Positions 27,263 through 36,654 of a DNA stretch of 64,000 nucleotides are shown piece after piece. Made by a program: the position numbers and the translations under genes. Position 1 is the stretch's first letter, and each line of letters opens with the position of its first letter. Under the pieces are notes generated by a model, which saw only the letters and a program-made list of their open reading frames with translations, was not told where the DNA came from and searched no databases. Where the stretch lies: positions 310,001-374,000 of the forward strand of contig NZ_JAIUDQ010000001.1 of assembly GCF_020164435.1 (NCBI RefSeq). Reading direction: 5' to 3'. This stretch comes from Phyllobacterium lublinensis. GTDB taxonomy: Bacteria; Pseudomonadota; Alphaproteobacteria; Rhizobiales; Rhizobiaceae.

Positions 27263-28335
27263 GCCTGCATTTCGAAGCAAAACACAGACTCGGCAAATTC
27301 GCACTCGATGCCAACTTCACGTCCGACCGAGGCGTTACCGCACTGTTCGGACGTTCCGGTTCCGGCAAGACTTCGATCATTCGTATCATCGCAGGCCTGA
27401 CCCGACCCGATCATGGAAGAGTTGAAGTTGACGGCGATGTGCTTGTGGATACCCAAAAGGGCATATTTGTTCCCAAGCACAAGCGCCGCTTTGCGACCGT
27501 ATTCCAGGAGGGACGCCTGTTTCCGCATCTTACGGTTCAGCAAAACCTGAACTATGGGCGCTGGTTTGCACCCAAGACAGGGGACGCCGGCAACCTGTCA
27601 AAAATTGTCGATCTTCTCGGTATCGAGTCCATACTGGCCAGGCGTCCCGAAAAACTGTCGGGTGGCGAAAAGCAGCGTGTTGCCATCGGCAGGGCCTTGC
27701 TTTCGTCGCCGCGGCTTTTGCTGATGGATGAGCCACTCGCGGCACTTGATGGTGCACGGAAGATGGAAATTCTTCCGTATCTTGAGGCGCTGCGAGACGA
27801 AGTGAAAGTGCCGATCGTTTATGTCAGCCACTCGGTGGCAGAAGTTGCCCGGCTCGCCGACCGTGTAGTCGTCGTCAGCGACGGCAAAGTGGCGATGACG
27901 GGAACCGCTGCCGATGTTTTGAGCCAGCCCTCTCTATCGGACGCAGCCAATCGCAGGGAAGCGGGTTCTCTCATTGAGGGCAGGGTGAGCGCCTATGATC
28001 CAAGGCACCGACTTGCGACGATTGGTTTCGAGTCCTCGCAAATTTACGTCTCAGGCATGGAAATCACAGCGGGTAAGGCGGTTCGCGTCCATATCCTTGC
28101 CAAGGACGTGATGCTGGCGACTGTAGGGCCCCAACAACTGAGCGCGCTCAATGTGTTGGAGGGTACAATCAGCGAAATCAGTTCAAATCAGGCAGGCACT
28201 GTCGACGTTCGCGTCGATTGCGGGGGAACGCCTATCCTCGCGCACATTACGGCATTGTCCTGCGACCGGTTGGGCCTCAAGCAGGGAATGACAGTTTTCG
28301 CGATTATCAAGACGGTGGCGCTGGAGCATCACTGA
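27259..28335 (+). CDS. modC: Molybdate ABC transporter ATP-binding protein
   Basis: A 358-residue ATPase with Walker A GRSGSGKT at residues 31-38, signature LSGGEKQR at 133-140, Walker [13 protein letters not shown] and a C-terminal TOBE (molybdate-binding) domain from about 295, with [22 protein letters not shown]. It powers molybdate import. The ATG at 27259 overlaps the modB stop, which indicates tight coupling. Its last 7 bases overlap the end of the convergent ModE-type regulator gene. Confidence 0.94.
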   Translation: MSLHFEAKHRLGKFALDANFTSDRGVTALFGRSGSGKTSIIRIIAGLTRPDHGRVEVDGDVLVDTQKGIFVPKHKRRFATVFQEGRLFPHLTVQQNLNYGRWFAPKTGDAGNLSKIVDLLGIESILARRPEKLSGGEKQRVAIGRALLSSPRLLLMDEPLAALDGARKMEILPYLEALRDEVKVPIVYVSHSVAEVARLADRVVVVSDGKVAMTGTAADVLSQPSLSDAANRREAGSLIEGRVSAYDPRHRLATIGFESSQIYVSGMEITAGKAVRVHILAKDVMLATVGPQQLSALNVLEGTISEISSNQAGTVDVRVDCGGTPILAHITALSCDRLGLKQGMTVFAIIKTVALEHH

Positions 28336-28727
28336 TCATCGGCGCGGATGGTGCCGCTGCGATTTTCGTTGAGCCAATCAAGATCGGATGCGACGGCCCG
28401 TTCGAGTTTCTGCTCCATGGACCGAAAGCGACTGAGCAGCTCTTCGCCGAATTCGGTCACGATCGCACCGCCGCCCTGTTTGCCACCACGCTGGGAGTCG
28501 ACGACCGGGTGCGAAAACATACTGTTCATCGCGCTGACCAGAAGCCATGCCCTCCTGTACGACATGTCCATGGCACGCCCCGCAGCGGAAATGGATCCTG
28601 TCGTCTTGATGTGGTCCAGCAACTGCATTTTTCCCCGGCCGATTCTCTCCTTGTTCGGAAAATCGATGCGGAGAACCGTTTTCAGGTCGTTTTTTGAAGG
28701 TGAGTTCATGCCATGACCAAGTTTCAT
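28329..28727 (-). CDS. ModE-type winged-helix regulator without molybdate-binding domain
   Basis: A 132-residue protein matching the N-terminal HTH half of Mod[37 protein letters not shown], followed by [24 protein letters not shown]. The C-terminal molbindin (Di-MOP) domain of full-length ModE is absent. It probably controls modABC or other molybdenum genes. The placement, convergent with modC and overlapping it by 7 bases, supports this. The start is uncertain between the ATGs at 28772, 28727 and 28709; 28727 has AAGAG upstream. Confidence 0.85.
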   Translation of the reverse strand: MKLGHGMNSPSKNDLKTVLRIDFPNKERIGRGKMQLLDHIKTTGSISAAGRAMDMSYRRAWLLVSAMNSMFSHPVVDSQRGGKQGGGAIVTEFGEELLSRFRSMEQKLERAVASDLDWLNENRSGTIRADDQ

Positions 28728-28845
28728 CGGGCTCTTGGAAACATCTATATCAAGCCTCGTGGCCCTGTACACCTGCTGTCATCGTCCACCCTGTTGATCT
28801 GTGGTTTGCTTCGCCTTTGAGGGGTGCGCCAGAACGGCAGCGTGG

Positions 28846-31062
28846 TTAGCCGGTGGTCGAAATCGCTCCGAGCGAACCTGATGTTCGCAAAAGCCGCTCA
28901 ATATCCCGGCCCGGCGCCGGACGTGCCAGAAGGAAGCCCTGGAGATCGTCGCAGCCTATACCACGCAAATATTCGCTCTGCTCGGTCGTCTCCACACCCT
29001 CGGCGGTCGTGCGCAGACCTTTCGCATGCGCCAGGTCGATAATTGCCCGGACGATCGCCTCATCGTTTGTCGAACGGCCAAAGCCTTGAACGAAGCAGCG
29101 GTCGATCTTTATGCGGTCGACTGCCAGTTGCTGGAGTCGCCCCAGTGAGGAAAAGCCGGTACCGAAATCATCGAGCGCAATGGTGATGCCGAGTGCGCGA
29201 AGTGACTTTATATTGTGTTCGCAATGCCCCGCACGATCCGTCAGTGCGCTCTCTGTAACCTCCAGCTCAAGCCGTGTTGGATCCATACCTATGGAAAGCA
29301 GAATTTTCGCGACCTTCATAGCATAGGCGGGATTGCGCAGTTCCACGGCGGATACATTCACGGCTACCGTTTCGATTGGCCACGACATCGCGTCCAGGCA
29401 GGCCTGACGCAAGACACGTTCGCCGAGTGCTTCGATCATGCCCGCTTCTTCTGCAATGGGGATGAAAACATCCGGAGCAATCCAGCCGTGCAGGGGATGC
29501 TTCCAGCGTAGCAGGGCTTCCACACCAGTAATCTTGGTGTTGCGGGCAGAATAAAGCGGCTGATAATGGACCTGAATTTGTGTGTCGGATGAAAGCGCCT
29601 CACGCAGCTCGCGCTCGAGAGTCCGACGCTGCTGCAGCATTGTGTCCATTTCGGTGCCGAAGACTGCAAATTGGCCCCGTCCGGCGGTTTTGGCATGGTA
29701 CAGCGCGATGTCGGCCTTTCTCACCAGCTCCGTACGCTCGGTCCCGTCGGCAGGTGCCATGGCAACACCGATGCTCACGCCAATGAAAATATGATTTCCG
29801 TCAATATCGAAAGGATGGCGAACGACAGTGATGATGTTCTCGCAGAGCGTTTCAATTGCCAGCAGTCGCGTTGCTTTCGGCACGATTACGATGAATTCGT
29901 CCCCGCCAAGCCGTGCAATAAACCCCTTGTCCTCGATAACGCCCTTTAGTCGTGCGGTGAATTGGCGAATGAGTTCGTCCCCGACCGGGTGTCCCAGTGT
30001 ATCGTTGACATGCTTGAAGCGGTCGAGGTCCAGATAAAGAACAGCCAGGGGAGCCGCCTTGGTGGCCGAGAGCGCCGCGTCCAAGCGGTCGTTGAAATGA
30101 ACCCGGTTGGGCAGGCCGGTCAGCGAATCGTGCAGGGCAAGAAAGTTCATGCGCTCTTCGCTGGAGTGCAGTTTCTGCGATCTGAAGCGCAGCACGACGA
30201 GCAGCGCCGCCATTATTCCCGTCATCAGTGCCACAATCCCGGCAAAGGCTGGGGCAATCTGCGATATGACAGTGGAACCCGGGCGATAGGGTTGCCAGAT
30301 GTAATAGCCGATTGTTTGACCCAGTGATGACTGGAGGGGAAAGCCATGTTCACCTGTTTCCAAATTGCTCTGAGGTGAGAACCGCAAACCTGTGAACAGA
30401 TAATCCCGCTCCAAATCTGTCTTGAAACTCTCGTCCAGATAGCGCACCGCCACGTGCAGGTAGGTTTCTTCCGCCGTCTGTTCCAAAGCGCCGGTGTCGG
30501 ACACGATGGGCTTGACACTGACAATCGCCGGACGTCCACCGAGGGTCAGGACTTCTGATGCTCCCGGGCTCAAGACACGATCGCCATAACCGTTCGGATC
30601 GGGATTTCGCAGCATTGCGCGAAGTTTCGCGGCAAGTGGTTCTACGGCCGGTCGCAATGTTTCATAGACGGAGTTTTCTGCAATTTTGCCGTCGGAAAAT
30701 GCAAAAATCGGATCGTCTTTCGTATCGAGGACATAAGCGCCGTCGTGGCCGAAATAAGTGCTCATCCAAGCGCCTAGATTATTGTTCAGCCAATCCACGT
30801 TGTCAGGCATCTTGACGTGCTGGACGGCATCATCCCAGACGGTCGAACTTTCCTGATCATGTGCGATCAGAAACTGCGCTTGCGATACCACCAGAGCGAG
30901 CAGGCTTTCCTGTCGCGAGACGGCGACCTTGTCGGTTTCACGACTTGACCAGACCACCAGTACCGATACGGCGATGCAAATTGCCAGGACCGCTGCCAGA
31001 ACTGGCAAGGCAGTCCTCAGCAAGAACCTTTGGGTTGTGAACGACGGTCTGATATCAGACAT
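28846..31062 (-). CDS. CHASE4-type sensor with GGDEF and EAL domains
   Basis: A 738-residue membrane protein. A first helix (VLAAVLAICIAVSVLVVW) precedes a periplasmic CHASE4-like domain (QESSTVWDDAVQHVKMP...DGAYVLDTKDDPIFAF) of about 230 residues, then a second helix (FAGIVALMTGIMAALLVVL). The cytoplasmic part has a canonical GGDEF motif (RLGGDEF) and a canonical EAL motif (EALLRW) with the further conserved residues (ELEVTES, LDDFGTGFSSL, KIDRCFV, EGVE). Both cyclic-di-GMP synthesis and breakdown look possible. The usual RxxD inhibitory site before GGDEF is absent. The ATG at 31062 is taken as start; the frame is open to 31191. Confidence 0.92.
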   Translation of the reverse strand: MSDIRPSFTTQRFLLRTALPVLAAVLAICIAVSVLVVWSSRETDKVAVSRQESLLALVVSQAQFLIAHDQESSTVWDDAVQHVKMPDNVDWLNNNLGAWMSTYFGHDGAYVLDTKDDPIFAFSDGKIAENSVYETLRPAVEPLAAKLRAMLRNPDPNGYGDRVLSPGASEVLTLGGRPAIVSVKPIVSDTGALEQTAEETYLHVAVRYLDESFKTDLERDYLFTGLRFSPQSNLETGEHGFPLQSSLGQTIGYYIWQPYRPGSTVISQIAPAFAGIVALMTGIMAALLVVLRFRSQKLHSSEERMNFLALHDSLTGLPNRVHFNDRLDAALSATKAAPLAVLYLDLDRFKHVNDTLGHPVGDELIRQFTARLKGVIEDKGFIARLGGDEFIVIVPKATRLLAIETLCENIITVVRHPFDIDGNHIFIGVSIGVAMAPADGTERTELVRKADIALYHAKTAGRGQFAVFGTEMDTMLQQRRTLERELREALSSDTQIQVHYQPLYSARNTKITGVEALLRWKHPLHGWIAPDVFIPIAEEAGMIEALGERVLRQACLDAMSWPIETVAVNVSAVELRNPAYAMKVAKILLSIGMDPTRLELEVTESALTDRAGHCEHNIKSLRALGITIALDDFGTGFSSLGRLQQLAVDRIKIDRCFVQGFGRSTNDEAIVRAIIDLAHAKGLRTTAEGVETTEQSEYLRGIGCDDLQGFLLARPAPGRDIERLLRTSGSLGAISTTG

Positions 31063-31333
31063 GCGGCAGCCTCGCTTTTGGCCGTTATAGACCGAAACAG
31101 TTAAAGATAGACGTTGGTACCCTGAAAGTTCCGCTGGCGTGATCCTAGGGAAAGCCGCCTCGGCGGTAAACCTGGCATTCATTTTGGCCACAACTACTAC
31201 TCGTGGCTAGGTTGTGCATTCTTGCAACAAGCGCATCGGCTGCCGCTCGCGGATCAAGATAGTTTGACTGGTCGGCAATTGACGGGGAAGTGCGACGTTT
31301 CTACCTTGGGATGCATAGCCACGGGAGGCGAAC

Positions 31334-31720
31334 ATGACGAGGATTTTGTTCAAGCGATTCCTGAGCTCTGCCTTTTTGATCCTGTTGATTGCATCGGGAG
31401 CTGCGGCGCATCACGGCTGGTCCTGGGCCGAGGCCGATCAGATAGAATTGAAAGGTGTGATCCGCGATATCTTTATTGGTCCGCCACATCCCACTCTCGA
31501 TGTGGAAACGGCCAATGACGGGATGTGGCACATAGAACTTGCCAATCCGAGCCAGACCAGGCGCGCTGGCTTTGTTGAAGGTTCGGCAAAGGTTGGCGAT
31601 GAAATTGTGGCTCTGGGCAATCGATCCACCGATCCGAAGGAGAAGCGTATGAAGGCTGTGCGGATATCGGTGAGTGGAAAGACCTTTGATCTTTATCCTG
31701 AACGTATAAAGACAAATTGA
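31334..31720 (+). CDS. DUF6152-like small exported protein
   Basis: A 128-residue protein with a signal peptide (FLSSAFLILLIASGAAA) and a mature start HHGWSWAEADQIELKGVI, typical of the DUF6152 family of small periplasmic proteins. The pair of His residues at the mature N-terminus could bind metal; that is inference. It is coupled to the next membrane protein by a TTGA overlap, suggesting a pair. Confidence 0.75.
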   Translation: MTRILFKRFLSSAFLILLIASGAAAHHGWSWAEADQIELKGVIRDIFIGPPHPTLDVETANDGMWHIELANPSQTRRAGFVEGSAKVGDEIVALGNRSTDPKEKRMKAVRISVSGKTFDLYPERIKTN

Positions 31721-32202
31721 TCGACACCTTGACGCAGCTCTTGCAGGCGCTGTCTGAATGGCCGGGCGCTATCGCGCTCAGGCGGTCTGAGGTTGCATAC
31801 TTGCTCATCAATGCGGCGCATATCGTATCCATCGGTCTCATCATCGGCGCGATTTTGACCCTGGACTTCACAATCCTCGGCCTGTTGCGTCAAGCGCCCC
31901 TTCAACCCCTCGGGCGCCCGCTCTCGCGAGTCGCCGCGTTGGGTGTTACCTGTGCCATTCTTACCGGTGCGGTTCTATTCACCGTGCGGCCTTTGGCCTA
32001 TGTCCAGAATACCGCATTCCTTGTCAAAGTCGCCCTGATTGGACTGGCCGTTGCCAACGCATTGATCCTGCGACGCAATCGCCATTGGCACAGTGCTTTG
32101 ACAGGCGGGAGGGTACATCCTTCCGTGCGCGTAGCGGCCCTCTTTTCCGCGCTGCTTTGGATCGCAGCAATTGTCGCCGGACGCTGGATCGGGTTTCTCT
32201 GA
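31717..32202 (+). CDS. DUF6644-like integral membrane protein
   Basis: A 161-residue protein with four hydrophobic helices (about 27-53, 69-90, 101-115 and 138-158). The segment SEWPGAIALRRSEVAYLLINAAHIVSIGLIIG resembles the DUF6644/DUF2214-type small membrane proteins with conserved His in helix 1. The start is a TTG overlapping the stop of the DUF6152-like gene. DUF6152 and this type of membrane protein are often neighbours; function is unknown. Confidence 0.7.
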   Translation: MIDTLTQLLQALSEWPGAIALRRSEVAYLLINAAHIVSIGLIIGAILTLDFTILGLLRQAPLQPLGRPLSRVAALGVTCAILTGAVLFTVRPLAYVQNTAFLVKVALIGLAVANALILRRNRHWHSALTGGRVHPSVRVAALFSALLWIAAIVAGRWIGFL

Positions 32203-32269
32203 ACGTTGTGACCATAACTGGCGGCCGCTTTTATCAGGACCGCGTCGCGGCTGCCATGCCAGTTTTCTG

Positions 32270-32294
32270 GGAACTGAGGCGGATATAGAGCGTT
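32270..32294 (+). promoter_or_regulatory. EcfG-type (general stress sigma factor) promoter
   Basis: GGAAC at 32270-32274, a 16-base spacer, and CGTT at 32291-32294 match the alphaproteobacterial EcfG/RpoE2 consensus GGAAC-N16/17-CGTT. The site lies 30 bases before the ATG of the NTF2-like gene, the expected distance. This gene should therefore belong to the general stress regulon. Confidence 0.65.
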
Positions 32295-32323
32295 TTGCGA
32301 CGATACAACATTCGGAGGACGTC

Positions 32324-32713
32324 ATGAACGCTCGAGCCAAGCCAACAAAGGATGACATCGTCAATCTGGAAAAATCCTACTGGGATGCACTCAAAGCGAA
32401 GGACGGCACCCGAACATCAGAGCTCTCCGGTGCGCCAGCTCTCGTGACCGGCGCTCGGGGTATTATGAGAATCGACAAAGACAAAATGGGCAAGATGACC
32501 GAGGAGGGAGACTGGAGCCTCGATTCCTATGCCTTCGAAGATGTGGAAGTGTCTACACCTACGCCGGACGTCGCACTCATTGCCTATACCGTTCGGCAAA
32601 GCGTTACCATGGATGGCAAATCGCAAGAAATGCGAGCGGCTGACAGTTCGGTATGGATTCGCGGCTCGAAAGGATGGGAGTGTCACGCCCACAGCGAGAC
32701 GTTCCTGAAGTAA
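32324..32713 (+). CDS. NTF2/SnoaL-like fold protein
   Basis: A 129-residue protein of the DUF4440/SnoaL-like cone fold: IVNLEKSYWDALKAKD at the N-terminus, a central segment with GARGIMRIDKDKMGKM, then IAYTVRQSVTMDGKSQEM and DSSVWIRGSKGWECHAHSETFL. Members include small enzymes and ligand-binding proteins; no catalytic assignment is possible. The ATG at 32324 has a GGAGG site. An EcfG-type promoter directly upstream suggests expression under general stress. Confidence 0.8.
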   Translation: MNARAKPTKDDIVNLEKSYWDALKAKDGTRTSELSGAPALVTGARGIMRIDKDKMGKMTEEGDWSLDSYAFEDVEVSTPTPDVALIAYTVRQSVTMDGKSQEMRAADSSVWIRGSKGWECHAHSETFLK

Positions 32714-32896
32714 CGGTAAGTCGTGTGTCAGGATTTTCCGCTCAATGATTTATGTGTGACCGGCGAAGGTCACCGGCCGCGAATTGTGCTATTCAAGGAC
32801 GATGATCATCCTTGTTACGAGTTAAACTGATGGAACGCACGAGCATTGGTGCATCCGCTTGCGAGCGCAATGAGGGGAACTGGGAGGGGCACGGTA

Positions 32897-33328
32897 ATGA
32901 AAATTCTGCACACCATCAGCATTGCCGTGCTGATTTCGGCCTGTGGTTCGACACAGCCGGTAGCGAGGACCGCCGATTTTGGACCCGAGACATTAAAGCT
33001 CATCAATTCCTACAGGGCCAGTCGCGGCCTGTCTCCTTTGATTGCAAATGAAATGCTGACGGCCTTGGCACGGCAACACAGCCGTTACCAGGCAGTCCGG
33101 GGAAACATAAACCACGATGGCTTCCGCCAGCGATCGGCCAAAGCAAAAGCTGCTGGATTCAGTGGTGTATGTACGGAGAACGTCGGAGTCAGGTATAAGA
33201 GTGCGCAGCAACTTTTTTCCGGATGGAGAAATTCCGCGGGCCATAATACGAACTTGCTTCGACCAAACATGCGATACGCCGGGGTTGCTGTCGTTGGGGC
33301 CTACTCGACATTTTTCGCGTGTGGATGA
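32897..33328 (+). CDS. CAP/SCP-domain lipoprotein
   Basis: A 143-residue protein with a lipoprotein signal (ISIAVLISAC) and a CAP (PR1/SCP) domain: LKLINSYRASRGLSPL, LARQHSRYQAVRGNINHDGF, ENVGV and FSGWRNSAGHNTNLL with the conserved His residues. CAP proteins are secreted or surface proteins of varied function. The ATG at 32897 has a GGGAGGGG site; a longer in-frame start at 32846 would bury the lipobox. Confidence 0.85.
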   Translation: MKILHTISIAVLISACGSTQPVARTADFGPETLKLINSYRASRGLSPLIANEMLTALARQHSRYQAVRGNINHDGFRQRSAKAKAAGFSGVCTENVGVRYKSAQQLFSGWRNSAGHNTNLLRPNMRYAGVAVVGAYSTFFACG

Positions 33329-33370
33329 TCAAGCTGGCGCCGCGGGTTCGACGATTGGTGGAGGATTGTC

Positions 33371-34150
33371 GTGGAAAAGCAGCGAAAACATGCACCCGAT
33401 TTTGGACTTGGCGGAAAGGTGACGCTTGTGACAGGCGCGTCGCGTGGGATAGGTCGTGCTTGCGCCCTCGCATGCGCAGCGGCGGGGTCTGATATCATCC
33501 TTGGTGTGCGAGACGTTGCGGTGTCTGCGGACGTAATCAAGGAAATAAGGGGAATGGGAAGAAAAGTCCTTCCCGTCAAACTGGATATATCGAAGCGTGC
33601 CGAGATCGAATCTGCCGTCGCCGAAGCAGTCGAGACATTTGGGAGGATCGATATCCTGGTGAACAATGTCGGTGTCGCTCCCGGCGATCTTGCCGAGCTT
33701 GTCGCAGAAGCGGACGTAGACGAGATATTGCAAGTCAATATCAAGGGCACGTTTCTGGTTACCCAGACCGTGGCCCGGCATATGATTGCGCAAAGGGCAG
33801 GCCGCATCATCAGCATCAGCTCCCAGGCCGGCACGGTGACGCTGAGGGGCGAGGCGATCTATTGCATGAGCAAGGCAGCCATCAATCATCTCATGCGCTG
33901 TCTTGCCGCCGAGTGGGCGCAATACGGCATCACCGTCAATACTGTTGCCCCGACTTTCATATGGACTGACGGAACGAGACCCGCGCTGGCGGATCAAGAC
34001 TTTCACGACTGGACACTCGGACACATACCGTTGGGCCGGATAGGGGAGACTGACGATGTCGTCGGTGCTGTCGTGTTTCTCGCTTCGCCTGCAGCATCCC
34101 TCGTTACCGGACTGAATTTACTGGTCGATGGCGGATGGTCGTTGTCTTAA
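33371..34150 (+). CDS. Short-chain dehydrogenase/reductase
   Basis: A 259-residue classical SDR: TGASRGIG for NAD(P) binding at about residue 22, LDIS, NNVG, the Ser of SISSQAG and catalytic YCMSK (Tyr-x3-Lys). The C-terminus FLASPAASLVTGLNLLVDGGWSLS is typical of 3-oxoacyl-ACP reductase or sugar-dehydrogenase-like members. The substrate is unknown. The start is a GTG at 33371, 43 bases after the CAP gene. It precedes the aldose dehydrogenase gene by about 150 bases, so a sugar or polyol role is possible. Confidence 0.88.
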   Translation: MEKQRKHAPDFGLGGKVTLVTGASRGIGRACALACAAAGSDIILGVRDVAVSADVIKEIRGMGRKVLPVKLDISKRAEIESAVAEAVETFGRIDILVNNVGVAPGDLAELVAEADVDEILQVNIKGTFLVTQTVARHMIAQRAGRIISISSQAGTVTLRGEAIYCMSKAAINHLMRCLAAEWAQYGITVNTVAPTFIWTDGTRPALADQDFHDWTLGHIPLGRIGETDDVVGAVVFLASPAASLVTGLNLLVDGGWSLS

Positions 34151-34302
34151 CGCCACTGAAAACGCGAACGCGACCTTCCGCAAGAAAGTGCTCTTGCAAC
34201 TTTGCATTGCGCAGAAGATACAAACACTGCACCAATAGCATGCTTCATAGACGGGCTGAGACTGGTCCAGCTTCCAGCCGAACATCAAAGTGAGTTTACA
34301 AC

Positions 34303-35229
34303 ATGTTTCCTATCAACCTCGGCATAGTCGGTGTCGGCAAAATCGTTCGCGACCAACACCTGCCGTCAATCGCCAAAAGTGCCGAATTCAATCTTGTCGC
34401 CACTGCCAGCCGTCAAGGCACCGTCGAAGGCGTACCGGCCTACAAAACCATTGAGGAAATGCTGGATGCAGTGCCATCGCTCCAGGCCGTTTCCCTGTGC
34501 ATGCCGCCACAGTATCGCTATGACGCTGCGCATAAGGCACTGTCGGCCGGCAAGCATGTCTTCTTGGAAAAGCCGCCAGGAGCGACGCTTTCCGAAGTAG
34601 CGGATCTGGAAGCGACGGCTGCGGCCAAGAGCGTCTCCCTCTTTGCCAGCTGGCATTCGCGCTATGCGCCGGCCGTAGAGCCGGCAAGGGCCTTCCTGGC
34701 TTCAACAAGCATCAAGAGTGTAGAGGTCATCTGGAAGGAAGACGTGCGTCACTGGCACCCGAATCAGGCCTGGATTTGGCAGGCTGGAGGGCTCGGTGTT
34801 TTTGATCCGGGCATCAACGCGCTTTCGATCGTCACGCACATATTGCCGAGAGCCGCTTTCATCACGTCGGCAACACTTGAATTTCCGGAGAACTGCGACG
34901 CACCCATTGCGGCTGAGTTGCACTTCAAGGATGCCAACGATCTATCGGTCCACGCCGTTTTCGACTGGCGGCAAACCGGAAAGCAGACCTGGGACATCAT
35001 TGCCGAGACAGAGGCAGGGACCATGATTCTCTCGGAAGGCGGCGCGAAACTGTCGATTAATGGCGAACTCAAATTCTCCGAGCCGGAGCAGGAATACGCT
35101 TCGCTCTACAGCCGGTTCGCGCAGGTCATAGCGGCGGGCAGGTCCGATGTCGACCTGGCACCGCTTCGTCATGTTGCCGACGCGTTCTTGCTTGGCAAGC
35201 GGAAGGTCGTGGCCGCGTTTTTCGATTGA
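34303..35229 (+). CDS. Gfo/Idh/MocA-family aldose (L-arabinose/D-galactose) 1-dehydrogenase
   Basis: A 308-residue oxidoreductase with an N-terminal Rossmann fold (LGIVGVGKIVRDQHLP), the EKPPGATL active-site segment with the conserved Lys, and GLGVFDPGINALSIVT. The pattern is close to the Azospirillum-type L-arabinose/D-galactose 1-dehydrogenase that makes the aldonolactone in non-phosphorylative sugar oxidation. No lactonase, dehydratase or sugar transporter lies next to it, so it is either a scattered pathway gene or has another aldose substrate. A bidirectional terminator follows. Confidence 0.82.
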   Translation: MFPINLGIVGVGKIVRDQHLPSIAKSAEFNLVATASRQGTVEGVPAYKTIEEMLDAVPSLQAVSLCMPPQYRYDAAHKALSAGKHVFLEKPPGATLSEVADLEATAAAKSVSLFASWHSRYAPAVEPARAFLASTSIKSVEVIWKEDVRHWHPNQAWIWQAGGLGVFDPGINALSIVTHILPRAAFITSATLEFPENCDAPIAAELHFKDANDLSVHAVFDWRQTGKQTWDIIAETEAGTMILSEGGAKLSINGELKFSEPEQEYASLYSRFAQVIAAGRSDVDLAPLRHVADAFLLGKRKVVAAFFD

Positions 35230-35320
35230 CGACACGCTGATCACTCGTGGGCGGCTTTCGCCCGAACGACACCGCAAGGATCGCGGGCGCATCGAGATTG
35301 GTCATAATCGCTAAAAGAAA

Positions 35321-35349
35321 AGGCCCGGCACTGCGCGCCGGGCCTTTTT
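35321..35349. terminator. Bidirectional rho-independent terminator
   Basis: AGGCCCGGC at 35321-35329 pairs with GCCGGGCCT at 35337-35345, followed by TTTTT on the plus strand. The A-rich AAAAGAAA before the stem gives a U run on the minus strand. It serves both the aldose dehydrogenase and the convergent bestrophin-like gene. Confidence 0.9.
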
Positions 35350-35388
35350 CACAAATGGTCAACTCCGACCGATCCTGAATCTTTCAAT

Positions 35389-36411
35389 TCAGAAGAGGAT
35401 GTTGTTCTTTGCCTCTATGGGTTTCAGGTCGTTTGAATTGCCTATCATCCCCCGCATCAAGATCTCAATTTTCCGGGTGATGGATGAGATAGGGACATCA
35501 TTCGCGTTTCCTTCAAAGGGGTTTGACGAATTCTCTCCAACCTTTTCCAACGAAACAAAAACCCAGGAGACAAGAACGCTAAACGGGACGTTCAACCAAG
35601 CCGTCCATTCTGCGACGCCAGCAGATGCACCCAACTCGTAGGCATACGTATACAGGCCGAACGGTACAATCGCCACGAACATTTTGTTCAAAATGACGGC
35701 AATGGAATAGTAATTGCGAGCATATGGGTAGTTCTTGATGAGTTTTAATCCGCCCTGGAGCCGAGACAGTTCATCAAATGCGCCTGTGAGCACCGTATAT
35801 CTGTATTCAGTAACAACATTCTCCTTATGGAGTTTGCCAGCGGCTTCATACTGCCAATCCATGATGAGAGATGCCTTGTCATCCGGATGGGCCATTACTT
35901 TCCGCACCTCGTCATCGGACAGGTAGACTTTCAATTCGTCCTCGAGTGAAGTGCTGCTTTCGGGACTGGGAATTTGAGCAAGGTACCGAACGTTCCCAGG
36001 ATCAAACCTATTTTCCCAGGATCGCTTTTCTCGCAAGGAGAAACGCAGAGCGGTGAGCCAGGCGAAATGGCGATTGAACATCTGCTCTAGTGTCACGCCC
36101 GATCGGACAGTCTCTGGATTGCCCAACACCGAGATCAACCTGTGGGCCAGGATAAAGCTGTTTGTGTTAAGTTGCCCCGACAGTGTCAGAGCCTGGTTGA
36201 ACCGAGCAAAACATTGCTGGTTCTTGAACGCCAGACTGATCGCGAGCGCCGAGCCGACAATGGTCAGGATGGGCGCCGGCACAGTGAGGTATTTCCAACC
36301 CGAGAGTTGAAGTAAAATAGTGGCGCACAACGACCAACCAAGGATCCATCTGGATTCTTTTCGCGTCCACGCCAGAAACTCTGGGATGCTATACTGTCGA
36401 CCTACATGCAT
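35389..36411 (-). CDS. Bestrophin-family (UPF0187) membrane channel protein
   Basis: A 340-residue membrane protein. The N-terminal helices (ILGWSLCATILLQLSGW and PAPILTIVGSALAISLAFKNQQCFARFNQ) match the bestrophin pore region. The C-terminal EKVGENSSNPFEGNANDVPISSITRKIEI is the typical bestrophin cytoplasmic signature. Bacterial members form pentameric ion channels. The start codon has only a weak ribosome site. It stands alone, ending at a shared terminator. Confidence 0.82.
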   Translation of the reverse strand: MHVGRQYSIPEFLAWTRKESRWILGWSLCATILLQLSGWKYLTVPAPILTIVGSALAISLAFKNQQCFARFNQALTLSGQLNTNSFILAHRLISVLGNPETVRSGVTLEQMFNRHFAWLTALRFSLREKRSWENRFDPGNVRYLAQIPSPESSTSLEDELKVYLSDDEVRKVMAHPDDKASLIMDWQYEAAGKLHKENVVTEYRYTVLTGAFDELSRLQGGLKLIKNYPYARNYYSIAVILNKMFVAIVPFGLYTYAYELGASAGVAEWTAWLNVPFSVLVSWVFVSLEKVGENSSNPFEGNANDVPISSITRKIEILMRGMIGNSNDLKPIEAKNNILF

Positions 36412-36654
36412 GGCTCAACCATTCGTACGCTTTCAACTACCTAAGCGCCGAGATTGCCAAAGCGCGACCGCAATCTGCACCCTCCCAAGCGATATTTTCT
36501 CCAGACCTTCGCATCAGAGAAGGCGCGAAGCGAGATGGATAGGGACGAGAATAATTTGACGAATGTCTTCCGTCGACTGAATTAAGGGGTAGGGAATGCC
36601 ATACCATCGAATAGGGCCCGGGCCCCCAAAGGTAAGCGGCCGCTGCGAAGACCG

